Shown here one piece after another: positions 1 to 6,078 of a stretch of 12,185 bases of DNA (positions are counted from its first letter, which is position 1; every line of letters starts with the position of its first letter). The notes under the pieces were generated by a model. It made no database searches. It saw only the letters and a list, made by a program, of their open reading frames with translations, and was not told where the DNA came from. The stretch is from an uncultured Collinsella sp. GTDB lineage: Bacteria; Actinomycetota; Coriobacteriia; Coriobacteriales; Coriobacteriaceae. The translations under genes and the position numbers were made by a program. The DNA is taken from NCBI GenBank assembly GCA_905208975.1, contig CAJLRE010000056.1, positions 1 through 12,185 on the forward strand, given 5' to 3'.

Positions 1-1
1 T

Positions 2-20
2 GCTTAGAATCGTTCTAGGC
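2..20. promoter_or_regulatory. Imperfect dyad at left edge, possible operator
   Basis: TAGAA and TTCTA face each other across TCG (5-17), and the symmetry extends through GC/GC at 2-3 and 19-20 with one mismatched pair. It is operator-sized. The gene it might control would lie left of the window and is not visible, so no regulator can be named. It could also be chance. Confidence 0.25.
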
Positions 21-39
21 AACACCAATAACAATCACT

Positions 40-53
40 AATCACAAGTGATT
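40..53. promoter_or_regulatory. Small palindrome AATCAC-AA-GTGATT
   Basis: A perfect 6-bp dyad with a 2-bp centre lies just beyond the end of sufU. A further direct copy of AATCAC sits at 33-38. The loop is too short for a good terminator and no T-run follows on either strand, so a protein-binding site is more likely than a terminator. The function is unknown. Confidence 0.25.
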
Positions 54-54
54 T

Positions 55-83
55 GGGACAAATACTACTGATTATTTTGTCCC
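55..83. repeat. GGGACAAA inverted repeat, copy A, at the sufU 3' end
   Basis: Perfect 8-bp arms, GGGACAAA (55-62) and TTTGTCCC (76-83), flank a 13-bp spacer. The right arm lies inside sufU and supplies the codons for its last residues (GQNNQ); the stop codon falls in the spacer. Both strands lack a T-run after the stem, so it is not a canonical terminator, though it could act as a 3'-end stem-loop of the suf mRNA. The outer context GATTTGGGACAAA (50-62) and TTTTGTCCCG (75-84) is repeated at 5587-5618. Confidence 0.6.
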
Positions 84-499
84 GTGAGCATGCCGTCGAG
101 GGTGCGCCAGGCGAGCTCGGCGCACTTGACGCGGGCGGGCATGTGCGAGATGTCCTGGAGCTGGGCGGCTTCGTCCAGGTCTTCCAGGTCCTCCTCGGAG
201 AGCTTCTCGCCGCGGATCATGGCGAGGAAGAGCTCTGCCAGGTGGCGAGCTTCCTCGACGGTCTCGCCGGTGATGAGGTCGGCCATGATGTCGGCACTGG
301 CCTGGCTGATGGCGCAGCCGTGACCGGTAAAGGAGGCCTCCTCGATCACGTTGTTCTCGACACGCAGCTGCAAGGTGAGCTCGTCTCCGCAGCTAGGGTT
401 GATGCCGTCGTGCTCGTGCGTGGGAGCATCCATCTCGTACTTATAGTCGGGGTGCGAGTTGTGCTCCATAAATGTGGTGGAGGTGTACAGATTACCCAT
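65..499 (-). CDS. sufU: SufU, Fe-S cluster assembly sulfur-acceptor protein
   Basis: A 144-residue IscU-fold protein of the SufU class. In Gram-positive Suf systems SufU binds zinc and takes persulfide sulfur from SufS before it reaches the SufBCD scaffold. The four ligands are visible: C37 and D39 in PSCGDE, C62 in GHGCAISQAS and C126 in VKCAELAW. The insert after the second cysteine region (about residues 95-118, acidic and Leu-rich) is typical of SufU rather than IscU. The start overlaps the end of sufS by 8 bp, and GGAG lies 8 bases upstream, so it is translationally coupled. The N-terminus (residues 1-30) is somewhat longer than usual, and M11 is a less likely alternative start. The last residues, GQNNQ, are encoded by an inverted repeat that recurs upstream of rrf2. 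Last gene of the operon. Confidence 0.95.
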   Translation of the reverse strand: MGNLYTSTTFMEHNSHPDYKYEMDAPTHEHDGINPSCGDELTLQLRVENNVIEEASFTGHGCAISQASADIMADLITGETVEEARHLAELFLAMIRGEKLSEEDLEDLDEAAQLQDISHMPARVKCAELAWRTLDGMLTGQNNQ

Positions 500-1817
500 T
501 GAACGTGCTCCAAACGTGATGCAGGCCGGCGATGAACTTGTCGATGTCGGCCTTGTCGTTGTAGAAGGCTACGCTGGCGCGGCAGCAGGCAAGGTTCTCG
601 ACGCCCAGCCAGGTGAGCAGCGGCTGCGCGCAGTGGTGACCGGCGCGGATGCAGACGCCGTCCATGTCCATGATGCTCGCGACATCGTGCGGGTGGATGC
701 CCTTGACATTAAAGCTCACGACGCCGTGGTGGTTATCCCAATAGATTGAGCCGATGATCTGGACAAAGTCGAGCTGCATGAGCTCGCCCATCAGGTAGTG
801 GACGAGTGCCTGCTCGCGTGCCTGGATGTTTTCGTAGCCCACCGTGTTGACGAGGTAGTCGAGGGCGGCGCCTGTGGCGAAGATGCCGGCGGCGTCCTGC
901 GTGCCGGCCTCGAACTTCTCGGGGACGGGAGCCCAGACGGCGTCCTGCTCAGTAACCGAGTCGATCATCTCACCGCCGGTAAGCATGGGCGGCATGGCGT
1001 TGAGCAGATCCATCTTGCCCCACAGCACGCCGATGCCCATGGGGCCCATGGCCTTGTGCGCGCTAAAGGCAAAGAAGTCGGCGCCCAGATCGGCCACATT
1101 GACTGGCATGTGCGGCAGCGACTGTGCGCCGTCGACGACCAGATAGCCGCCGTACTTGTGCACGAGCTTGCCGAGGTTCTTGACCGGATTCTCGACGCCC
1201 AGGACGTTAGAGACCTGACCCACGGCCAGGATCTTGGTCTTGGGGCCCACCTTGGCCAGAACCTCCTCGGTCGTGAGCTGGCCGGTCTTGGTGGGGTAGA
1301 GGTAGACGAGCTTGGCACCGGTCTCGCGGCAGACCTGCTGCCACGGAATCAGGTTGGAGTGGTGCTCCATGATGGTGATGACGACCTCGTCGCCCGGTTC
1401 GAGCGCTGTGGGCGCAAAGCTCTTAGCGACCAGGTTGAGCGACTCGCTCGTGTTGCGGGTGAAGACGACCTCGTTGGCCTGTGAGGCGCCGATGAGGTCA
1501 GCGATCTGCTGGCGGACCTTCGCGATGGCGTCGGTGGCCTCGACGGACAGCGAGTACAGGCCGCGCAGGGGGTTGGCGTTCATGCGCTGGTAGAAGTCGC
1601 GTTCGGCGTCGAGCACACGGGCAGGGCGCTGCGCGGTGGCGGCGCTATCGAGGAAAGCGATCTCGGGGTGCTGCTGGAACAGCGGGAACTGGCCCTTGTA
1701 GGGGTTGGTCTCGATGTCCACGGTGGGCCAGCCGCGCGAAGCCTCGTCGCTGGCGTCGAGCTCCATGGGCTCGGGGGCGGTACAGGTGTCGCATTTAACG
1801 TGCTCGGTGTCGATCAT
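492..1817 (-). CDS. sufS: SufS cysteine desulfurase (class V aminotransferase fold, group II NifS-like)
   Basis: A 441-residue PLP enzyme that removes sulfur from cysteine, leaving alanine and an enzyme persulfide. The PLP lysine is K255 in SAHKAMGP, the histidine stacking on PLP is in MEHHSN (152-153), and the persulfide cysteine is C396 in RAGHHCAQPL, followed by the family motif RASVAFYN (413-420). The usual SufS start corresponds to about residue 33 (VDIETNPYKGQFP), so residues 1-32 are extra and contain a CxxC (C9, C12). The start is supported by GAGGAG five bases upstream and by the ATGA overlap with the sufD stop. The 3' end overlaps sufU by 8 bp. SufS of this type depends on a partner for activity, here the adjacent SufU. 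The CxxC extension could be a metal-binding or redox feature, but this is not established. Confidence 0.96.
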   Translation of the reverse strand: MIDTEHVKCDTCTAPEPMELDASDEASRGWPTVDIETNPYKGQFPLFQQHPEIAFLDSAATAQRPARVLDAERDFYQRMNANPLRGLYSLSVEATDAIAKVRQQIADLIGASQANEVVFTRNTSESLNLVAKSFAPTALEPGDEVVITIMEHHSNLIPWQQVCRETGAKLVYLYPTKTGQLTTEEVLAKVGPKTKILAVGQVSNVLGVENPVKNLGKLVHKYGGYLVVDGAQSLPHMPVNVADLGADFFAFSAHKAMGPMGIGVLWGKMDLLNAMPPMLTGGEMIDSVTEQDAVWAPVPEKFEAGTQDAAGIFATGAALDYLVNTVGYENIQAREQALVHYLMGELMQLDFVQIIGSIYWDNHHGVVSFNVKGIHPHDVASIMDMDGVCIRAGHHCAQPLLTWLGVENLACCRASVAFYNDKADIDKFIAGLHHVWSTFNG

Positions 1818-3193
1818 GCGAGCTCCTCTTCAAAGTTATCGATCAGGTTGTTGCCCAGGCGGACGACGGCGGCGCGGGTGCGCTCATCGGTGGCGGAAAG
1901 CGCGGCGTCCTCCAGCTTGGCGCGGATGAACAGATCCTCGGCGGCGTTTTGGTCAAGGCCGCGGCAGGCGAGGTAGAACAGCTGCTCGTCGCGGACATGG
2001 CCGATGGTGGCGCCGTGGTTGCCGGCGACGTCGTCCTCGTCGCACAGGATGACGGGGACGGTCTTGTTGTCGACGCCCTTGTTGGCCAAAAGCACCGTCT
2101 CGCGCTCGGTGCCGGTTGCACCCTTGCAGCCGTGCACGAGGTCGATGGTGCCGCGGTAGACCTTCTTGGACGTGCCGGTCAGCACGCCGTTGGCGTCGAT
2201 CTCGCACTCGGTCTTGCGGCCGCGGTGGCGCAGCTCGTAGTTAAAGTCGCGCATCTGCTCGCGGGCACCCAGGTAATCGGTATCGATCGTCACCTTGGCG
2301 GTGTCGCCCAGCAGGTCGCCGGCAAGGCCGGTGGCGCTGGCACCGGCACCCAGGACGGTGTGCTGTACGTTGACGCGTGCACACTCGTCCAGGAACAGGC
2401 CGGTGTCGTCGAGCGCGATCCAGCTGTCGTCGAGCGTCTGCGTGCAGGTCACGTTGACGGTGGCGTACTCGTGGGCGCACACGCGCAGCACGGAGCCCAC
2501 GACGCCCTCGCCGGCAACGGGGGAGTCCAGGGCAATATGCAGATCGAGCGTTGCCTGCGGGCGGGCGACGACGTCGATGGCGGCAATCGCAGCCGCTGTG
2601 TCGACGCCACTCACGCGCACGGTAGCTGTGACGTGCTGGTATGCGGGGGCGTCGATGACGATACGCTTGACGGCGTGGTCAGCCAGATAGGTGTAGGCGG
2701 CCTCACCCATGCCGGTTTCGAAGGCCTCGGCGGGGGAGAGTTCCTCCTCGAGCTTGATGGCGCCGGCCTGGTAGACGGAGGTGGCAGGCACGTCGAGCTC
2801 GGTCTCGGGCGTGATGCGGGCACGATCGGCGGCGTCGCCGGGGGCGGCGGCTCGGCGCTCGGGGAAGCGCTCGGCCATGGCGTCCATGGCGGCGTCGAAG
2901 GCGTCGGCCGAGCCGGCAAACTGCTCGTCCAGGCCCTCAACCTCAACGGCCTCGGCTGGAGCGGCGGCAAGTTCGTCCGAAAGCTCGAGCTTGGTCTGGT
3001 TCATCTTGAGCCAGCCCCAAGTGGCGGCAGGCATCGCATTCACGCCCCCGATCTCCTGCAGCACGCCGTCTCGGGGCTCCGACCCTCCTCGCGTACCTTT
3101 AGTACGCGTCGTCGGGCTCGTCGCTCCCGATACGCCGCACTGCAGAAGCTCGGATGACGTAAATGCGTTCGGCATAGCGGTTTCTCGATTCAT
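1814..3193 (-). CDS. sufD: SufD, scaffold subunit of the SufBC2D complex, with in-frame N-terminal insertion
   Basis: A 459-residue beta-helix protein that pairs with SufB and two SufC subunits to build Fe-S clusters. Family landmarks are NAMPAATWGWLKMN (52-65), the C-terminal beta-helix core, and the end motif GNHGATIGHVRDEQLFYLACRG, whose H393 matches the conserved SufD histidine. The start is set by TAATG: the last base of the sufB stop is the first base of this ATG, with AAGGAG ten bases upstream, an ancestral coupling arrangement. Residues 17-46, between SSEL and EIGGVNAMP, have no counterpart that I recognise in SufD. They are encoded by a near-palindromic 90-bp element bounded by CTGCAG at both ends, and they are Gly/Ser/Thr/Arg-rich, so probably disordered. 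The reading frame stays open throughout. The stop overlaps the sufS start (ATGA). Confidence 0.93.
   Translation of the reverse strand: MNRETAMPNAFTSSELLQCGVSGATSPTTRTKGTRGGSEPRDGVLQEIGGVNAMPAATWGWLKMNQTKLELSDELAAAPAEAVEVEGLDEQFAGSADAFDAAMDAMAERFPERRAAAPGDAADRARITPETELDVPATSVYQAGAIKLEEELSPAEAFETGMGEAAYTYLADHAVKRIVIDAPAYQHVTATVRVSGVDTAAAIAAIDVVARPQATLDLHIALDSPVAGEGVVGSVLRVCAHEYATVNVTCTQTLDDSWIALDDTGLFLDECARVNVQHTVLGAGASATGLAGDLLGDTAKVTIDTDYLGAREQMRDFNYELRHRGRKTECEIDANGVLTGTSKKVYRGTIDLVHGCKGATGTERETVLLANKGVDNKTVPVILCDEDDVAGNHGATIGHVRDEQLFYLACRGLDQNAAEDLFIRAKLEDAALSATDERTRAAVVRLGNNLIDNFEEELA
3056..3145. repeat. 90-bp imperfect palindromic element inserted in sufD
   Basis: CTGCAG marks both ends (3056-3061 and 3140-3145). 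Between them the two halves are imperfect reverse complements, with a perfect central hairpin: CGCGTAC and GTACGCG around a 5-base loop. Symmetry continues weakly outward to CCGA at 3048 and TCGG at 3153 about the same centre (3100.5), so the whole element may be about 106 bp. The 90-bp core is 30 codons and adds residues 17-46 of SufD without a stop or frameshift. It resembles in principle the palindromic elements of Rickettsia that live inside protein genes. I see no second copy in this window. Confidence 0.65.
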
Positions 3194-4605
3194 TATCCGA
3201 TCGCTCCTTCCATCTCGAGCTTGATCAGGTTGTTCATCTCGACGGCGTACTCCAGCGGCAGCTCCTTGGAGACCGGGTTAGCAAAGCCGTTGACGATCAT
3301 GGTGCGGGCCTCTTCCTCCGAGATGCCGCGGCTCATCAGGTAGAACACCTTGTCGTCGCCGATGCGGCCGATGGTGGCCTCGTGGCCGATGTCGACGTTC
3401 TTGGCGCGGATGTCCATGGCGGGGATGGTGTCGGAGCGGCTCTGGTCATCGAGCATGAGCGACTGGCAGCTCACGGTTGCCTTGGAACCCTCTGCCTTGG
3501 GCGTGGCCACGATAGAGCTGCGGAAGGTCTGAATGCCGCCGCTCTTGGAGATACCTTTGGTCTCGACGGTTGCCGAGGTATCGGGCGCGTTGAGCACGAC
3601 CTTGCAGCCGGTATCCAGGTTCTGGCCGGCGCCGGCAAAGGTGATGCCGGTAAAGCTCGAGCGGGCGCGGCGGCCGTTGAGCACGCTCATGGGGTAGAGG
3701 TAGCCCACGTGGCTGCCGAAGGAACCGCTGATCCACTCGATATCGCCGTCCTCGTCCACGCGCGCACGCTTGGTGTTGAGGTTGTACATATTCTTGGACC
3801 AGTTCTCGATGGTCGAGTAGCGCAGATGTGCACGCTTGCCCACAAAGAGCTCGACGGCGCCGGCGTGGAGGTTGGCCACGTTGTACTTGGGCGCTGAGCA
3901 ACCCTCAATGAAGTGCAGGTCGGCATCGTCCTCGACGATGATGAGCGTGTGCTCAAACTGGCCGGCGCCCTTGGCGTTAAGGCGGAAGTAGCTCTGCAGC
4001 GGGAAGTCCAACTTGGTGCCCTTGGGCACGTAGACAAACGAGCCGCCCGACCATACGGCGCCGTGCAAGGCCGCAAACTTGTGGTCGGTGGGCGGGATGA
4101 GCGTCATAAACTTCTCGTGGATGAGCGGTTCCCACTGTGGATCGTGCAGGGCCTCCTCGATGCCGGAATAGACGATACCCATCTTGGACGCGGTGTCCTG
4201 CATGTTGTGGTAGACCAGCTCGGAGTCGTACTGCGCGCCGACGCCCGCCAGGTAGCTGCGCTCGGCCTCGGGGATGCCCAGGCGCTCAAAGGTGTTCTTG
4301 ATGTCGTCGGGCACCGACTCCCAGTCGTGCTTTTGGTCGGTGTTGGGCTTGACGTAGGTGACGATGTTGTCCATGTCCAGGCCCTCGATGGAGGGGCCCC
4401 ACGTCGGATCGGGGAAGCGGTTGAAGATCTCGAGGGACTTGAGGCGCAGGTCGAGCATCCACTGCGGTTCGTCCTTCTTGGCGCTGATCTCGCGCACGAT
4501 GTCGGGCGTGATGCCGGCGTCGAGGCGCTCGAATCCCTCCTCGCCATAGGTGAAGTCGTAGAGGCTGCGGTCGATGTCCGCGACCTCGGTGCGGTTCTTG
4601 GTCAT
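3193..4605 (-). CDS. sufB: SufB, scaffold subunit of the SufBC2D complex
   Basis: A 470-residue SufB, the usual family length. It receives sulfur from the desulfurase system and, with SufD, forms the interface where the nascent cluster is built. Conserved landmarks: YDSELVYHNM (126-135), WSGGSFVYVPKG (185-196), HFIEGCSAPKY (231-241, with C236), EATIGRIGDDKVFYLMSRG (409-427, with E409), and C380 in VSCQSLMLDD, matching the cysteine and glutamate implicated in sulfur transfer and cluster binding in E. coli SufB. The start lies 12 bp after the sufC stop, with AAAGGGG overlapping that stop as ribosome site. The end overlaps the sufD ATG by one base. There is no intein or insertion, although SufB is a common intein host. 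Confidence 0.97.
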   Translation of the reverse strand: MTKNRTEVADIDRSLYDFTYGEEGFERLDAGITPDIVREISAKKDEPQWMLDLRLKSLEIFNRFPDPTWGPSIEGLDMDNIVTYVKPNTDQKHDWESVPDDIKNTFERLGIPEAERSYLAGVGAQYDSELVYHNMQDTASKMGIVYSGIEEALHDPQWEPLIHEKFMTLIPPTDHKFAALHGAVWSGGSFVYVPKGTKLDFPLQSYFRLNAKGAGQFEHTLIIVEDDADLHFIEGCSAPKYNVANLHAGAVELFVGKRAHLRYSTIENWSKNMYNLNTKRARVDEDGDIEWISGSFGSHVGYLYPMSVLNGRRARSSFTGITFAGAGQNLDTGCKVVLNAPDTSATVETKGISKSGGIQTFRSSIVATPKAEGSKATVSCQSLMLDDQSRSDTIPAMDIRAKNVDIGHEATIGRIGDDKVFYLMSRGISEEEARTMIVNGFANPVSKELPLEYAVEMNNLIKLEMEGAIG

Positions 4606-4617
4606 TACGTCGCCCCT

Positions 4618-5418
4618 TTACGCCTGCTGCTCGGCAGCGGCGGCCTCGGCCTGGGCGCGCTGCTCGGCGGCCTCGCGCTCAAAGGTCTCAAAGCCGTTCT
4701 TGTCGATCCAGGGGATGAGCGAGGCGTCGTCCTCGCGCACGATGTGACCCTTGACCATAACGTGGACGCGGTCGACATCCAAGTGCTCCAGGATGCGCGT
4801 GTTGTGCGTGATGATGAGCATGGAGCCGTCGCAGCTCTTGCGGTAGGCGTCCATGCCGTGGCTGACGGTGGAAAGCGCGTCGACGTCCAGGCCGGAGTCG
4901 GTCTCGTCTAGGATGGCGAGCTTGGGCTGCAGCAGCAGAAGCTGGAGCATCTCGACCTTCTTTTTCTCGCCGCCCGAGAAGCCCACGCCCAGCTCACGGT
5001 TGAGGTAGGAGGTATCCATGTTAAGCTCGGCCGCGAGCTCCTTGACGCGACGTCGGAACTCCTTGCCCTTCATCTCCAGGCCGGGGCGGCCGGCGATGCT
5101 GGCGCGCAAAAAGCTCGACAGCGGCACGCCCGGGATCTCGACCGGGGCCTGGAAGCTCAGAAACAGGCCGGCGCGCGAACGCTTGTCGGTGGTGAGCTCG
5201 GTGATGTCCTGGCCGTCAAAGACGATACGTCCGTCGTTGACCGTGTAGACGGGGTCGCCCATGACCAGGTGGCCGAGGGTGGACTTGCCGGCGCCGTTGG
5301 GGCCCATCAGCACGTGGGTCTCGCCGGCGGCGACGTTGAGGTTGACGTTGTGGAGGATGGTCTTCTCGTCCACGGAGGCGGTCAGACCTTCGATGGAAAG
5401 CAGCGGATTTGCGCTCAT
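4618..5418 (-). CDS. sufC: SufC, ATPase subunit of the SufBC2D complex
   Basis: A 266-residue ABC-type ATPase that drives conformational change of the SufB-SufD pair during Fe-S assembly in the cytoplasm. Walker A is GPNGAGKST (39-47), the Q-loop is at FLSFQAP (86-92), the ABC signature is FSGGEKKK (147-154), Walker B is AILDETDSGLD (168-178, catalytic E172), and the switch histidine is H205. The DETDSGLD form is typical of SufC rather than transporter ATPases. I place the start at MSANPLLS because GAGAGGGA lies just upstream; the longer frame starting at 5448 adds ten residues and has no ribosome site. The last 15 or so residues are an Ala/Glu/Gln tail of the kind seen in some actinobacterial SufC, probably flexible. 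First gene of the operon. Confidence 0.97.
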   Translation of the reverse strand: MSANPLLSIEGLTASVDEKTILHNVNLNVAAGETHVLMGPNGAGKSTLGHLVMGDPVYTVNDGRIVFDGQDITELTTDKRSRAGLFLSFQAPVEIPGVPLSSFLRASIAGRPGLEMKGKEFRRRVKELAAELNMDTSYLNRELGVGFSGGEKKKVEMLQLLLLQPKLAILDETDSGLDVDALSTVSHGMDAYRKSCDGSMLIITHNTRILEHLDVDRVHVMVKGHIVREDDASLIPWIDKNGFETFEREAAEQRAQAEAAAAEQQA

Positions 5419-5482
5419 GCTGTCCCTCTCTGTATATGGTGTACTCATAGGTGTGCTAAACCCTAGGAATCTTCTCGGAATA

Positions 5483-5510
5483 AAGTTACTATGGGTTCGG
5501 CGTTAGTCAA
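5483..5510 (-). promoter_or_regulatory. Probable suf operon promoter
   Basis: Read on the minus strand, TTGACT (5510-5505) is a good -35 box, followed after 16 bp by TAACTT (5488-5483), a weak -10. Transcription would begin near 5475 and give a leader of about 57 bases before sufC. A weak -10 suits an activated or derepressed promoter. The -35 box lies inside the left half of the dyad at 5503-5526. Confidence 0.45.
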
Positions 5511-5526
5511 GGGAAAACCCGACTAA
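5503..5526. promoter_or_regulatory. Candidate Rrf2 operator: TTAGTC-N12-GACTAA dyad
   Basis: Perfect 6-bp half-sites face each other over 12 bp, with an inner GGG-AAAA-CCC nearly on the same centre. The site covers the suf -35 box and ends six bases before the rrf2 -35 box, so a bound protein could control both divergent promoters. The Rrf2/IscR gene next door is the natural candidate ligand. This is inference from position and symmetry; part of the half-site is also simply the -35 sequence. Confidence 0.4.
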
Positions 5527-5531
5527 TCCAC

Positions 5532-5560
5532 TCGACTTTCTAGATGAGGGACATAATAAT
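5532..5560 (+). promoter_or_regulatory. Probable rrf2 promoter
   Basis: TCGACT (5532-5537) and AATAAT (5555-5560) are 17 bp apart, matching 4/6 and 5/6 of the vegetative consensus. CATAAT at 5552-5557 is an alternative -10. The start point would be near 5564-5567, giving a leader of about 75 bases that contains the stem-loops described separately. Confidence 0.5.
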
Positions 5561-5607
5561 CAGGTTTGTTTGTTCCGCTTGCATAGGATTTGGGACAAAC
5601 AAGCCTG
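5561..5607 (+). repeat. Long inverted repeat in the rrf2 leader (stem 1)
   Basis: CAGGTTTGTTTGTTCC (5561-5576) can pair with GGGACAAACAAGCCTG (5592-5607) over all 16 positions, two of them G-U wobbles, around a 15-base loop. The right arm overlaps the left arm of the shorter repeat at 5592-5617, so the two stems exclude each other. If transcription starts near 5567, only the last ten pairs remain in RNA. Confidence 0.55.
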
Positions 5608-5617
5608 GTTTTGTCCC
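5592..5617. repeat. GGGACAAA inverted repeat, copy B, upstream of rrf2
   Basis: Perfect 8-bp arms, GGGACAAA (5592-5599) and TTTGTCCC (5610-5617), flank a 10-bp spacer and end 21 bp before the rrf2 start. The surrounding 13-mer and 10-mer are identical to copy A at 50-84, while the spacers differ in length (10 against 13) and sequence. That pattern fits a dispersed hairpin repeat, or less likely an operator with flexible spacing. Confidence 0.6.
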
Positions 5618-5638
5618 GGTAACGATGGGAGGGTAGGT

Positions 5639-6070
5639 ATGCTCATTTCTTCCAAGGGCCGCTATGCCCTCCGACTGATGATCTATATCGCGGCGCTCGG
5701 TGACGCCGAGGGCAAGATTGCTCTGCGCGAGGTTGCCGACCGCGAGCGCATTTCGCAGAAGTATCTGGAACAGCTGGTTCGTCCGCTTATGAAGGCTGGC
5801 CTGCTTAAGAGCGTGCGCGGCAAGGGCGGCGGCTACATGATGGCCAAGGACCCGGCCGAGGTGCGTGCTGGCGACATCCTGCGCGCTGTCGAGGGCAGTA
5901 CGGCTCCGGTGGCGTGCGACGGCATCGACAACAGCTGCGCCCGTAGCGATCTGTGCTCAACCGTCAAGTTCTGGCGCGGCCTGGACGACGTGATCGAAAA
6001 CTACGTCGACGGCGTGACGTTGGCCGACCTTGCTGCCGTCCCCGAGATCAACTTCGACATTAAGCTGTAG
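5639..6070 (+). CDS. Rrf2-family Fe-S transcriptional regulator, IscR-like
   Basis: A 143-residue winged-helix regulator. The family start MLISSKGRYALRLM is followed by the helix-turn-helix (about 28-50: REVADRERISQKYLEQL) and the wing with GKGGGY (61-66). Cysteines C93, C100 and C106 form CX6CX5C, the cluster-binding loop of Fe-S sensing Rrf2 proteins. E. coli IscR has CX5CX5C plus a histidine three residues on; here that position is V109. The start at 5639 has GGGAGGG five bases upstream; an in-frame ATG at 5570 would begin inside the leader repeats and is rejected. Being divergent from suf, it most likely senses cluster status and represses suf and itself. NsrR-like nitric oxide sensing is an alternative. 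The 3' end is 8 bp from the MNT gene. Confidence 0.92.
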   Translation: MLISSKGRYALRLMIYIAALGDAEGKIALREVADRERISQKYLEQLVRPLMKAGLLKSVRGKGGGYMMAKDPAEVRAGDILRAVEGSTAPVACDGIDNSCARSDLCSTVKFWRGLDDVIENYVDGVTLADLAAVPEINFDIKL

Positions 6071-6078
6071 GGCTGCAA

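Noticed and set aside
55..83. Copy A of the GGGACAAA repeat as a rho-independent terminator for suf
   Set aside because: No T-run follows the stem on either strand and the stem is A/T-rich; at most it is a 3'-end stem-loop.
1949..3157. A 402-codon open frame on the plus strand opposite sufD
   Set aside because: It mirrors sufD on the opposite strand, has Gly/Val/Ala/Asp-rich composition typical of antisense frames in GC-rich DNA, no ribosome site, and no recognisable domain.
3913..4911. A 332-codon plus-strand frame opposite sufB and sufC
   Set aside because: It spans the junction of two certain genes on the other strand and has no motif; an antisense shadow.
5419..5448. Longer sufC start at 5448
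   Set aside because: No Shine-Dalgarno sequence precedes it, while the start at 5418 has GAGAGGGA at good spacing and matches the family N-terminus.
5570..5638. Longer rrf2 start at 5570
   Set aside because: It would translate through the leader repeats, has no ribosome site, and adds 23 residues absent from the Rrf2 family, whose members begin near MLISSKGRYALRLM.
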